Source of the DNA: Oxalobacteraceae bacterium OTU3CINTB1
GTDB taxonomy: Bacteria > Pseudomonadota > Gammaproteobacteria > Burkholderiales > Burkholderiaceae_D
Length of the DNA: 64,000 bases
Assembly (NCBI GenBank): GCA_024123955.1
Contig: CP099652.1
Location: forward strand, 1,674,001-1,738,000
Direction of reading: 5' to 3'
The position numbers and the translations under genes are program-made. This document shows, one piece after another, positions 18,727 through 28,337 of the stretch. The notes beneath the pieces were generated by a model, which searched no databases, was not told where the DNA came from, and saw only the letters and a list, made by a program, of their open reading frames with translations. Numbering within the stretch: the first letter of the stretch is position 1; every line of letters begins with the position of its first letter.

Positions 18727-19635
18727 GTGGAAAAGACAATTCTGGGCGTCGACTGGGGCACCAGCAACCGGCGCGCCTATCTGATCGATCAACAAGGCAA
18801 CTGCCTGGCGGAACACGAAGACGGCCAGGGCATGCTGGCGGTCGGCGGACGCGAACGTTTCAGCGCCTCGCTCGACGGCTTGCTCGATGCCATGCACCTC
18901 GATAGCGACGTGCCGGTGATCATGTCCGGCATGGTCGGCAGCGCCTCCGGCTGGCAGGAAGTCAACTATCTGGACGCCTCGGTGCCGCTGACCGAGCTGC
19001 CGCAACATCTTGCGCCCGTCACCGATCCGGCATGGGCCGGCCGTTGCCATATCGTTCCCGGCTATTGCTACCGCAACGGCGCCGCCGTCGACGTGATGCG
19101 CGGTGAAGAAACCCAACTGCTCGGCGCCGTGGCGCTGGGCAAGCGCGATGGCTGGCTGGTGTTGCCCGGCACCCATAGCAAATGGGTGCTGCTGCGCGAC
19201 GGCGTGATCCAGTCGTTCGCCACCTACATGACCGGCGAGCTGTTCGCCATGTTGTCGGTCGGCGGCACACTGTCGTCGATGATGGCCGGCGACACCAGCG
19301 ACGCCGAAGGCTTTGCCACCGGGTTGAACCAGGCTGCGCGCAACGAGCCGCTGTCGAACACCTTGTTCCGCGTGCGCGCCGGCGTCGTCTCGCGCACCTG
19401 GCCGCAGCAGCAGGCCGCCGCCGTCGTCAGCGGTTTGTTGATCGGCGCCGAGTTCGCCGCCGCGGCGCGCGAAGTGCCGGCCGACGGCAATGGCGCCGGC
19501 ATCACCGTTATCGGCTCGCCGGCGCTGGCCGCCCGCTATGCCGCCGCCGCCGAGCACTTCGGCTTGAAATGCGAAGTGCTCGACCCACATCACGTGTATT
19601 GCACGGCGATTTCCCAATTCATCAAGCAGGGCTGA
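18727..19635 (+). CDS. dgoK: 2-dehydro-3-deoxygalactonokinase
   Basis: Phosphorylates 2-keto-3-deoxy-D-galactonate (KDGal) to its 6-phosphate in the oxidative galactose pathway. The 302-residue protein begins ILGVDWGTSNRRAYLID (phosphate loop) and carries VIMSGMVGSASGWQEVNYL, MRGEETQLLGAV and LPGTHSKWVLLRDG, all typical of DgoK. The start is a GTG with AAGGA about ten bases upstream. It is the first gene of dgoK-dgoA-lactonase-GH53; two bases separate its stop from dgoA. Confidence 0.95.
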   Translation: MEKTILGVDWGTSNRRAYLIDQQGNCLAEHEDGQGMLAVGGRERFSASLDGLLDAMHLDSDVPVIMSGMVGSASGWQEVNYLDASVPLTELPQHLAPVTDPAWAGRCHIVPGYCYRNGAAVDVMRGEETQLLGAVALGKRDGWLVLPGTHSKWVLLRDGVIQSFATYMTGELFAMLSVGGTLSSMMAGDTSDAEGFATGLNQAARNEPLSNTLFRVRAGVVSRTWPQQQAAAVVSGLLIGAEFAAAAREVPADGNGAGITVIGSPALAARYAAAAEHFGLKCEVLDPHHVYCTAISQFIKQG

Positions 19636-19637
19636 TC

Positions 19638-20258
19638 ATGACTATTTCCCATCCAACCACGCCGCTGGTCGCTATTTTGCGCGGCCTGCAACCGAGCGAG
19701 GCTGTCGCCGTCGCCCAAACGCTGTATGACGCCGGCTTCCGTGCGCTGGAAGTGCCGCTGAACCGTCCGGGCGCGCTCGAGTGCATCGCCTCGATGGTCG
19801 CGCTGAATCTGCCCGGCACCATGGTCGGCGGCGGCACGATGCTCAGCGTCGAGCACGTCGAAGCCGTCTATGAAGCGGGCGGCCGCCTGCTGGTGTCGCC
19901 GAATTGCAATCCGGCCGCGATCCGCCGCGCCGCCGACCTGGGCATGTACTGCGCCCCCGGCGTGGCCACGCCGACCGAGGCGTTCGCCGCGCTCGACGCC
20001 GGCGCCCACGCGCTTAAGCTGTTCCCGGCCGAGATGATCGGCCACGGCGGCCTGAAGGCCATGCTCAGCGTGGTGCCGGCCGGCACCCCGATGTGGCCGG
20101 TGGGCGGCGTCACGCCAGAGACGATGCCGGGCTGGGCCAAGGCTGGCGCGACCGGCTTCGGCATCGGCGGCGCGCTCTACACGCCCGGCGTGACCATCGA
20201 GCAGCTCGGCGAGCGCGCGGCCGCGTTCGTCAACACCTGGCGCGGCCTGGCCGCCTGA
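19638..20258 (+). CDS. dgoA: 2-dehydro-3-deoxy-6-phosphogalactonate aldolase
   Basis: Cleaves KDPGal to pyruvate and glyceraldehyde 3-phosphate, the last step of the galactonate route. The 206-residue protein is a single KDPG/KDPGal aldolase barrel: PLVAILRGLQPSEAV (catalytic Glu region follows), LEVPLNRP, VGGGTMLSVEHV, LLVSPNCN, YCAPGVATPTEAFAALDAGAHALKLFPAE (Schiff-base Lys) and GGVTPETMPGW. Unlike E. coli DgoA of older annotation it has no fused dehydratase; DgoD is encoded separately at 43727-44875. The long open frame upstream (from 19182) is out of frame with dgoK and not part of the protein. Confidence 0.95.
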   Translation: MTISHPTTPLVAILRGLQPSEAVAVAQTLYDAGFRALEVPLNRPGALECIASMVALNLPGTMVGGGTMLSVEHVEAVYEAGGRLLVSPNCNPAAIRRAADLGMYCAPGVATPTEAFAALDAGAHALKLFPAEMIGHGGLKAMLSVVPAGTPMWPVGGVTPETMPGWAKAGATGFGIGGALYTPGVTIEQLGERAAAFVNTWRGLAA

Positions 20259-20283
20259 TTCCTTTCATCCTGGGATAAAACGA

Positions 20284-21168
20284 ATGAGCAAGCATGACGT
20301 GCAATGTCTGTGGGAAGTGGGCGCGCAACTGGGCGAGGGCCCGTTGTGGGTGGCGGAGCAAAACCGCCTGTATTTCGTCGACCTGAAAAATCAACAACTG
20401 CACGCGCTGGACACCGCCAGCGGCGAGCGCCATAGCTGGACGATGCCGGATTACATCTGCTGGCTGATCGCCCGCAAGGACGGCGACGGCTTCATGGCCG
20501 GCTTGCGCGACGGCATCGCCCGCGTCTGGCTCGAGCCAGAGCTGCGCATCGAATACCTGGCGCGTCCGTTCCCCGAAGGCAGCGGCCTGCGCATGAACGA
20601 CGCCAAGGTCGACGGCGCCGGCCGCATCTGGGCCGGTTCGATGCACAACACGGATTACGCCCAGGCGATCGGCATGTTGTTCCGCCTCGACAAGGACTTG
20701 ACCTTGACCGTGGCCGACAACGAATATCACATCTGCAACGGCCCGGCATTCAGCAACGACGGCGCCACGATGTATCACACCGACAGCTTCGAGGGCCGCA
20801 CCTACGCCTATCCGCTGGCGGCCGACGGTACCCTTGGCGAGCCGCGCGTGTGGCGCCAGTTCGAGTTCGACAAAGAAGGCGCGCCGGACGGCATGACGGT
20901 CGACAGCGAAGGCTGCGTCTGGGTGGCGCAGTGGGGCGGTTCGCGCGTTTGCCGCTACTCGCCGCAAGGCGAACTGCTGGAAACCATCAGCGTGCCGGTG
21001 CGCAACCCGGCCTCGTGCACCTTCGGCGGCCCGGACCTGAAAACCTTGTTCATCACCACCGCCAGCGAGGACAACACGCCCGAGGAGCTGGCGAAGTTCC
21101 CGCTGACGGGTTCGTTGTTCTCGGTGCGCGTGGAAGTGGCCGGCGTTCCCGCCGCGCGCTTCGGTTAA
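20284..21168 (+). CDS. SMP-30/gluconolactonase-like sugar lactonase, probably galactonolactonase
   Basis: Six-bladed propeller lactonase of 294 residues that would open D-galactono-lactone (or L-arabinono-lactone) to the acid. The divalent-metal ligands known for the family are all in place: Glu in GEGPLW (about residue 19), Asn in GLRMNDAKVD (about 101), Asn in HICNGPAFSNDG (about 150) and Asp in GAPDGMTVD (about 200). It sits 25 bases after dgoA and completes the lactone step between a galactose dehydrogenase and DgoD. The exact sugar is inferred from neighbours. Confidence 0.88.
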   Translation: MSKHDVQCLWEVGAQLGEGPLWVAEQNRLYFVDLKNQQLHALDTASGERHSWTMPDYICWLIARKDGDGFMAGLRDGIARVWLEPELRIEYLARPFPEGSGLRMNDAKVDGAGRIWAGSMHNTDYAQAIGMLFRLDKDLTLTVADNEYHICNGPAFSNDGATMYHTDSFEGRTYAYPLAADGTLGEPRVWRQFEFDKEGAPDGMTVDSEGCVWVAQWGGSRVCRYSPQGELLETISVPVRNPASCTFGGPDLKTLFITTASEDNTPEELAKFPLTGSLFSVRVEVAGVPAARFG

Positions 21169-21322
21169 TCAGCGGTTCAGCAATAGCAGCGCCGGCCCGT
21201 GCCGGCGCGGTATCCCGAACTTAAAAATGGGCCGCGCGACGCGGCAGGGGGAGGTGCGCACAGGCGGCCGGTAACACAGCGTAGTACACACTATAAAAAA
21301 TCAATAAGACACTGGAGACACA

Positions 21323-22309
21323 ATGAAATTCAAGAATTTGCTCGCCGCGATCTGCGGCGTGGCGATGAGCTTGGCCGCGTCGGTCAGCTCCGCACAGTTC
21401 GCCAATGGCGCCGATGTCGGCTGGGTCAGCCAGCAGGAGTCGAGCGGCTATTCGTTCTATAACAGCAGCGGCGTCAAGACCGACCCCTTCGTGCTGCTGA
21501 AGAACCTGCAAATCAACGCGATCCGCCTGCGCGTGTGGGTCAATCCGAGCGGCGGCTGGAACGACGGCGCCGACGTGCTCTACAAAGCCAAGCGCGCCGC
21601 CGCGCAAGGCCAGCGCATCATGATCGACTTCCACTACAGCGACAGCTGGGCCGATCCGGGCAAGCAGACCAAGCCGGCCGCCTGGGCCAACCATACGCTG
21701 GCGCAGTTGAACAACGACGTCTACAGCCACACCCAGGGCATCCTGAACTATCTGAAGACCAACGGCATCAACGTCGAATGGGTTCAGGTCGGCAACGAGA
21801 TCAACAGCGGCATGCTGTGGCCGGAAGGTAAGACCACCAGCTTCGGCAATCTGGCCGGCCTGATCAACAGCGGCTACAACGCCACCAAGGCCGTCTATCC
21901 GAACGCCAAGGTGATTCTGCACCTGGCCAACGGCCACGACAACGCCTTGTTCCGATGGTTCTTCGACGGCGTCAAGGGCGCCGGCGCCAAGTGGGACGTG
22001 ATCGGCATGTCGCACTATCCGCCGGCTTCGGACTGGACCAGCTACAACAACAAGATCTCCACCAATATGTGGGATATGGTGTCGCGTTACGCCAAACCGG
22101 TGATGGTGACCGAAGTCGGCATGGACTGGACCCAGGCGGCGACCTCCAAGGCGATGATCGCCGATCTGCTGAGCAAGACCAAGGCGCTCGGTTCGAACGG
22201 CCTGGGCGTGTTCTACTGGGAGCCGCAGGGTTACCCTGGCTGGCAGGGCTACACCATGGGCGCGATTGACGCCAGCGGCAAGTTCACCATCGCGCTGGAC
22301 CCGTTCTAA
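21323..22309 (+). CDS. Secreted GH53 arabinogalactan endo-beta-1,4-galactanase
   Basis: Cuts beta-1,4-galactan side chains of pectin (type I arabinogalactan). The 328-residue protein has a signal peptide (LLAAICGVAMSLAASVSSAQ) and the GH53 barrel: FANGADVGWVSQQE, INAIRLRVWVNPSGGW, IMIDFHYSDSWADPGKQ, WVQVGNEINSGMLWP (acid/base Glu159) and VMVTEVGMDW (nucleophile Glu264). Length and motifs match single-domain bacterial galactanases. It follows the dgo genes after 154 bases and would feed them, with the GH2 beta-galactosidase at 49988, from plant galactan. Confidence 0.95.
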   Translation: MKFKNLLAAICGVAMSLAASVSSAQFANGADVGWVSQQESSGYSFYNSSGVKTDPFVLLKNLQINAIRLRVWVNPSGGWNDGADVLYKAKRAAAQGQRIMIDFHYSDSWADPGKQTKPAAWANHTLAQLNNDVYSHTQGILNYLKTNGINVEWVQVGNEINSGMLWPEGKTTSFGNLAGLINSGYNATKAVYPNAKVILHLANGHDNALFRWFFDGVKGAGAKWDVIGMSHYPPASDWTSYNNKISTNMWDMVSRYAKPVMVTEVGMDWTQAATSKAMIADLLSKTKALGSNGLGVFYWEPQGYPGWQGYTMGAIDASGKFTIALDPF

Positions 22310-22339
22310 GCCGCATCGTTCCGCACATGACGTCGCGGC

Positions 22340-22762
22340 TTACCGGGCCGCGACGCTCAATGTCCAGTTGACGCCGAAGCGGTCCTTCAACATGCCGAAC
22401 AGTGGCGTCCATTGCGCCGACTGCAGCTCGGCCGTGACGGTGGCGCCGGCGGACAACTTGTCCCAATAGGCGCGGATCTCGTCCTGGGTTGTTGCCTCCA
22501 CGGCGACCAGGAAGGCGTTCTCGCCCTGGTTCCATGGCGTGTGCGACGGCACGTCGTAGGCCATCACGCGGAAGCCGGTCTCGGCCGCCACCTGGCCCCA
22601 CATCAGCTGGTCCGCTTCGGCTGCGCTGGTCACCTGATTGAAGTCTTTATACGTCATGGCATTGACCTGTCCGCCGAACACGGATTGATAGAAGTCGAGC
22701 GCCTCGCGCGCCTGGCCGCGAAAATTCAAGTGGATAACGGCGCTGACGGTTGCTGGTTTCAT
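22340..22762 (-). CDS. VOC family protein, PhnB-like
   Basis: A 140-residue protein of the vicinal-oxygen-chelate fold, PhnB/DUF1428-like group: AVIHLNFRGQAREALDFYQSVFGG at the start, YDVPSHTPWNQGENAFLVAVE in the middle and the closing WTPLFGMLKDRFGVNWTLSV. Such proteins are small cytoplasmic dimers, often without a known reaction. GGAG lies nine bases before the ATG. The gene stands alone and converges on GH53. Confidence 0.88.
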   Translation of the reverse strand: MKPATVSAVIHLNFRGQAREALDFYQSVFGGQVNAMTYKDFNQVTSAAEADQLMWGQVAAETGFRVMAYDVPSHTPWNQGENAFLVAVEATTQDEIRAYWDKLSAGATVTAELQSAQWTPLFGMLKDRFGVNWTLSVAAR

Positions 22763-22930
22763 GTTGAACTCCGGTTGAAAAAAGGAAGCTCATTCTAGCG
22801 AGCGCCTCCGACAGTTTCTGTCAGGAGTCGACGTCTTCTCGCCGCCACTACCGGCACGCGCGCCGATGCATTTGCGGTATCGGCGAAATCGGGTGAGAAT
22901 GCGTCGCTTGAACATTACAGCGGCGCCATC

Positions 22931-23356
22931 ATGCAGAAACCATCGATCAGATATTTACACCTCGCTCCGGAAAATGACTTGCCGGTGCTGGAAGGCTTGA
23001 CCGCCTTCAAAGCTATCGTCATGGTCGAGGCGGAAGTGCCCGAGATGACGCGCTGGGACGTCAGCCGCTGGCTTGTTGAGTCCGGCTGTAGATATGCGCT
23101 CGCGTGGGGCGATCAATGCGAGGCATGGCGCGAATCGATCGACGACGCCAGCCTGGAGGCGACCGACTACGAGGACGTGCCGGAAGACCAGCAATTGCTG
23201 GCCACCGCGCATGAGGACGAGGATTTGAGCGAGGTCTTCTGGTTCGCCAAACACCGCGCCTCGCATCCCGCGCTGGAACTGTCCGAGACGCTGATCCTGC
23301 ACATTGCCGGCGAACCGCGCCGCGACGAGATCGAAGCGGAGTTCCGCGACGCCTGA
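22931..23356 (+). CDS. Hypothetical cytoplasmic protein
   Basis: An acidic 141-residue protein without signal peptide or membrane segment, with a conserved-looking core (WLVESGCRYALAWGDQCEAWRESID) and LSEVFWFAKHRASHPALELSETLILHI. It resembles small uncharacterised proteobacterial proteins found as single genes; I do not recognise a function. No neighbouring gene on the same strand shares an operon with it. Confidence 0.7.
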   Translation: MQKPSIRYLHLAPENDLPVLEGLTAFKAIVMVEAEVPEMTRWDVSRWLVESGCRYALAWGDQCEAWRESIDDASLEATDYEDVPEDQQLLATAHEDEDLSEVFWFAKHRASHPALELSETLILHIAGEPRRDEIEAEFRDA

Positions 23357-23557
23357 GTCTCAGGCTCCTCCATGATGGCGATCAAACGCTGAGCGTACCT
23401 GGCAAAAGGGCGGCGCGGCGCTGGCATATCATCGAGGCCTGCGTTCCCGCTGCGACGGAGGCCGGCATCATGAATCACAAGCCGTGTGGAAGGCTTGAGT
23501 CGGGAGCGCGGTGACGAGTTGCTTCGACGGCTACACAGCGAACAGTAACTTCGGCGC

Positions 23558-24049
23558 TCACACGGGCTTGTTTCGTCTCATGTCCAACCCCAACGCAGCC
23601 TTGCGCAGGCGGCCGTTGCGGCGTACGTAGTCGAAAGCGCCGCGCGTGTCGTACATCAGCTGATAGTGGTAATAGTTGATGTGTTCGAGCGCGGCGAATG
23701 CCAGCAAACCACACGACCACCACAGGTCCGCAGACGCGCCATCCGCCAACGCGATAAACACCGCCACGCCGGCGATCGCCACGACGTTCGAATATTTAAA
23801 GAAGCGGTAAAGCGGCTGGAAATACGCGGGCAAGGCTTGGCGCGTGACCGTCGACTGCAACTTCAGCTGCCAGTACAGCATCCCCTGCAACAGGATGTAG
23901 ACCACCATCGCCATGGCCGCGCCCCGCATTCCCCATGCAACCGGATCGTCCGACGTTTCCCATACCATCGAAAACACGATGGGCAAGGCCAGCGCGGCGA
24001 ATCCTTCGCCGTTGCGCAAATAGGTCATCCGGGCGCGTATCGTCTGCAT
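23558..24049 (-). CDS. Hypothetical inner-membrane protein
   Basis: A 163-residue protein with four predicted membrane helices (GFAALALPIVFSMVW, AAMAMVVYILLQGMLYWQL, NVVAIAGVAVFIALADG, LWWSCGLLAFAALEHINYYHYQLM) and a basic C-terminal tail. The start is uncertain: a GTG at 24088 gives 13 more residues and neither has a good ribosome site. No function is recognised. The 200 bases downstream, to the end of the preceding plus-strand gene, show no gene. Confidence 0.68.
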   Translation of the reverse strand: MQTIRARMTYLRNGEGFAALALPIVFSMVWETSDDPVAWGMRGAAMAMVVYILLQGMLYWQLKLQSTVTRQALPAYFQPLYRFFKYSNVVAIAGVAVFIALADGASADLWWSCGLLAFAALEHINYYHYQLMYDTRGAFDYVRRNGRLRKAALGLDMRRNKPV

Positions 24050-24118
24050 GTGTTTGGTATCTTGTTGCGGAATTGCCAACTCTACCACAGGTCTGGCGGC
24101 CGTAGCGGTCGGCCGCAG

Positions 24119-24571
24119 CTACTTCGGCGCCCCGGCCGGCGCGTTGGTCAGCACATCGTCGTCCTTGCTCCATGCCGGCGACGTGATCGCGTAGAAGTCC
24201 AGCGGCACGCCTTTGCTGGCCCGGATCGAGCGCACGGTGCTCGGCTGGATGACGATGTACGAGCCCGGGCCGATCGTTTGCACGTGGCCGTCGGTCCAGA
24301 TCTCGCCCGTTCCGCTGAGTACGAAGAACGATTCCTCGCCTTCCTTATTATGGCTCCACGGGCTGGCCTTGCCCGGCTCCAGATGAAACAGCGCGACGCT
24401 GACCTTGTCGCTGCGGGCGCCGGCGGGCGCTGTCCTGCCGCTCAATTCGCGCAAGGTGACGCCGGGCGCGGCTGTGATGACCGGCAGACTGTCCGGATCG
24501 ATAACGGGGGGCGGCGTCTGCGCCGATGCGAGGACGGGCAGGGCGGCGAGCAGCAGGGCAAATGGCTTCAT
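24119..24571 (-). CDS. Secreted cupin-domain protein
   Basis: A 150-residue periplasmic protein: signal peptide MKPFALLLAALPVLASAQ, then one cupin barrel with LFHLEPGKASPWSHNKEGEESFFVLSGTGEIWTDG and GPGSYIVIQPSTVRSI. The two cupin motifs keep a His and a Glu for metal binding, but the function cannot be assigned. The ATG at 24571 is chosen over 24622 because it places the signal peptide at the N-terminus. Confidence 0.82.
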   Translation of the reverse strand: MKPFALLLAALPVLASAQTPPPVIDPDSLPVITAAPGVTLRELSGRTAPAGARSDKVSVALFHLEPGKASPWSHNKEGEESFFVLSGTGEIWTDGHVQTIGPGSYIVIQPSTVRSIRASKGVPLDFYAITSPAWSKDDDVLTNAPAGAPK

Positions 24572-24622
24572 AAGTATCGCGGAAAAGGAATCAGCGGCGA
24601 GTGTAGCACCCGGTGCGCGCAT

Positions 24623-24655
24623 AAAAAAAGCCAGCTTCCGAAGAAGCTGGCTTTT
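24623..24655 (-). terminator. Rho-independent terminator of groESL
   Basis: GCCAGCTTC and GAAGCTGGC form a 9-bp stem with a short loop; on the minus strand it is followed by a run of T. It lies 44 bases after the groEL stop and can also work in the opposite direction because of the A/T runs on both sides. Confidence 0.88.
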
Positions 24656-24698
24656 CCATGCAGCGAGGCGGCCCGGCCTGGGCCGAGCCGGCCGGCAA

Positions 24699-26363
<1,665 letters not shown>

Positions 26364-26397
26364 TTAGGTGATGAGTGGAACCGCGTGCCAAGTGAAT

Positions 26398-26688
26398 TTA
26401 CTTGACGACGATTGCCATGATGTCTTCTTCGCGCATGACCATCAGTTCTTGACCGTCAACTTTGACGGTCTGGCCGGCGTACTTGCCGAACAGAACGCGG
26501 TCGCCTACTTTGACATCCAGCGGACGGACTTTGCCATCTTCGAGAATCTTGCCATTGCCGACGGCGAGCACTTCGCCTTGATCCGGTTTTTCAGCGGCCG
26601 CATCAGGGATGATCAGGCCGGACGCAGTTTTGGTTTCCTGGTCGAGGCGTTTGACGATTACGCGATCGTTCAAAGGGCGAAGGTTCAT
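26398..26688 (-). CDS. groES: Co-chaperonin GroES (Hsp10)
   Basis: Lid of the GroEL chamber, 96 residues from the ATG at 26688, which follows AAGGAG at a seven-base spacing; the frame extends to 26709 but without support. Typical segments are [16 protein letters not shown], the mobile loop [18 protein letters not shown] and [20 protein letters not shown]. Confidence 0.98.
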   Translation of the reverse strand: MNLRPLNDRVIVKRLDQETKTASGLIIPDAAAEKPDQGEVLAVGNGKILEDGKVRPLDVKVGDRVLFGKYAGQTVKVDGQELMVMREEDIMAIVVK

Positions 26689-26783
26689 ACAAAACTCCTT
26701 AATTAGCATTGGTACAGTTTGTTGTTGTGCCGATCATGCCTAAATGCTCAGATTGCCACAACGGAAAGTTGTCGAGGGTGCTG

Positions 26784-26810
26784 TTAGCACTCTCTCGGAA
26801 CGAGTGCCAA
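26784..26810. promoter_or_regulatory. CIRCE element (HrcA operator) of groESL
   Basis: TTAGCACTC-N9-GAGTGCCAA, one mismatch from the consensus inverted repeat TTAGCACTC-N9-GAGTGCTAA. It sits 96 bases upstream of groES and touches the -10 box, so HrcA binding would block initiation. Confidence 0.95.
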
Positions 26811-26838
26811 TTATAGGGACGACCCATCGGTATTTCAA
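26810..26838 (-). promoter_or_regulatory. groES: Sigma-70 promoter of groESL
   Basis: On the minus strand TTGAAA (26838-26833), a 17-base spacer and TATAAT (26815-26810). The last -10 base is the first base of the CIRCE element. No separate sigma-32 promoter was recognised. Confidence 0.8.
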
Positions 26839-26984
26839 GGCGCATACCTTGAGAAGGCGCAAAAAAGAGCGGGAATGTTGCAAAGCTGACTACGATTTTC
26901 CACCGCATCCGTCTCGTGGCAGCAGGCCATAACGCAGCGGCGTCCTATACGTAAATACTATTTTTGCATTTTTAAATATAAAAG

Positions 26985-27013
26985 TTGACAACCTTGGCCT
27001 ACGTCAATACCAT
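26985..27013 (+). promoter_or_regulatory. Predicted promoter of the peptide-ATP-grasp operon
   Basis: TTGACA, 17-base spacer, TACCAT, in an AT-rich stretch 66 bases before the peptide gene. AAAGGA (27065-27070) lies eight bases before its ATG. Together with the groESL promoter this fills the 390-base gap between groES and the peptide gene; nothing else is seen there. Confidence 0.6.
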
Positions 27014-27078
27014 CGATTGGGCAGTAAATAGTGATGTTGTGCAATTTTCTAAATCATCTTTTTTAAAGGAATATAGAA

Positions 27079-27270
27079 ATGGCAGATCAAAAACAAAGCA
27101 AACTGTTCGCATTCAAGCTGGCTGAGAAACAAACGGCTCCAGCCAAGCCAGTGGCCGAGTTCAAAGTCCGCGACGGCGTCGCCGTTGCCGGCTGCTCCGG
27201 CCCGGATCTGACCGACAACTACCGTTACGCCAGTTCCACCAACGTCTCTGACCGCGGCATCTACTGCTAA
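27079..27270 (+). CDS. Candidate RiPP precursor peptide
   Basis: A 63-residue peptide directly upstream of an ATP-grasp ligase operon. The N-terminal part (residues 1-30) is rich in Lys, Gln and Ala with KLFAFKLAEKQ, and would be the leader. The C-terminal part begins near GVAVAGCSGPD and ends in DRGIYC; it holds two cysteines (39 and the last residue, 63), five Ser, three Thr, four Asp and three Tyr. It has no signal peptide and no microviridin leader motif PFFARFLE. A strong ribosome site and a good promoter precede it. The precursor role is inferred from size, context and composition. The 65 bases to the next gene contain a GC-rich inverted repeat (GCAGGCC ... GGCCTGC) that could reduce read-through so that the peptide is made in excess. 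Confidence 0.75.
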   Translation: MADQKQSKLFAFKLAEKQTAPAKPVAEFKVRDGVAVAGCSGPDLTDNYRYASSTNVSDRGIYC

Positions 27271-27335
27271 AAGCCGTCCCCTCAAGCAGGCCGTGCCATG
27301 CATGGCCTGCCGCTGCCGTCTCGTGGGGAGTGATC

Positions 27336-28337
27336 ATGAAGACCGTTTTAATTGTCACCAATAGCGGCGATCTGCACGCGGATCTGGTCGGTGCCAGCCT
27401 GCTCGCCCGCGACCATCGCCCGTTCCGGCTGAACCTGGACGCCTTTCCGCGCGACTACCAGACCTGTCAGTGGTTCGCCGGCGGCAAGCTGCGCAACCGG
27501 ATCCGCCGTCGCGGCGATCCAGACTGGCTCGATCTCGACCAGGTGGGCGCGGTATGGATGCGCAAGCCGGGCGACTTCGTTTTCCCCAGCGACGATTTAT
27601 CTCCGCAGGAGTTGGCCTTCGCCATTATGGAGACCGAACATGCCCTGTACAGCCTGCTCTATACACTCGACTGCTACTGGATGAGCCACCCGGTGGCGCT
27701 GCGCGCAGCGCAATGGAAAGGCGAACAGCTCCAGCGCGCGGCGCGCCTGGGTTTTCGCGTGCCCGATTCGCTCATCACCAACGTGCCCGACGAGGTGCGC
27801 CGCTTTCAGCGGGAAACCGCGGGCGAGATGGTCTTCAAGTCCATGTCCTGCCCGATGCTGGCCGCTGAGGCGGTCCCGGCCGGGGAGCGCGTGGCCAGCG
27901 CGCTGCGCACGACGATCGTCGACCCCGCCATGATGGCGGGCGTGGACGCGGTCAGCCAGATGCCCGGCCATTTTCAGCAATACATCCCGAAGAGCCACGA
28001 ACTGCGCGTGGCCGTGATCGGCAGGCGCGTGTTCGCCGCAAGGATACATTCACAGGGCGACGCGCGCACCGCCATCGACTCGCGCGACATGTCGGCCTCC
28101 ATTCTGTATGAGGCCACCGTCCTGCCGGCCGAGCTGGAACGGCGCTGCGTCGATTTCGTCCGCAGCTACGACCTGACCTACGGCGCGCTGGACCTGATCG
28201 TCACCCCCGACGGCGACGTGGTTTTCCTGGAAAACAATCCGGCCGGCCAGTTCCTCTACATCGAGCAGCTGATTCCCGAATTCAAAATGATCGACGCCGT
28301 TGCCGACGCATTGCTGGAGGGCGCGCGATGCCGCTAG
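27336..28337 (+). CDS. ATP-grasp peptide ligase, MvdC/MvdD-like (graspetide maturase type)
   Basis: A 333-residue ATP-grasp enzyme. Enzymes of this group activate acidic side chains of a precursor peptide and join them to Ser, Thr or Lys to form macrolactones or lactams. Visible parts: an N-terminal domain starting TVLIVTNSGDLHADLVGASL, VGAVWMRKPGDF, AAQWKGEQLQRAARLGFRVPDSLITN, the nucleotide-binding EMVFKSMS strand, HELRVAVIGRRVFAARIHSQ and the metal-binding YGALDLIVTPDGDVVFLE-NNPAGQFLYIE. The last segment matches the NPNGQ type of microviridin ligases with small changes. The ATG at 27336 with GGGGAG five bases before it is preferred to a GTG at 27330. Its end overlaps the next gene by 10 bases. 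Confidence 0.85.
   Translation: MKTVLIVTNSGDLHADLVGASLLARDHRPFRLNLDAFPRDYQTCQWFAGGKLRNRIRRRGDPDWLDLDQVGAVWMRKPGDFVFPSDDLSPQELAFAIMETEHALYSLLYTLDCYWMSHPVALRAAQWKGEQLQRAARLGFRVPDSLITNVPDEVRRFQRETAGEMVFKSMSCPMLAAEAVPAGERVASALRTTIVDPAMMAGVDAVSQMPGHFQQYIPKSHELRVAVIGRRVFAARIHSQGDARTAIDSRDMSASILYEATVLPAELERRCVDFVRSYDLTYGALDLIVTPDGDVVFLENNPAGQFLYIEQLIPEFKMIDAVADALLEGARCR

Noticed and set aside
26699..26908. 69-codon minus-strand frame upstream of groES
   Set aside because: It runs through the groESL promoter and CIRCE element and has no protein-like features.
27049..27303. 84-codon minus-strand frame over the candidate precursor peptide
   Set aside because: No ribosome site, and the plus-strand peptide has promoter, ribosome site and operon context.
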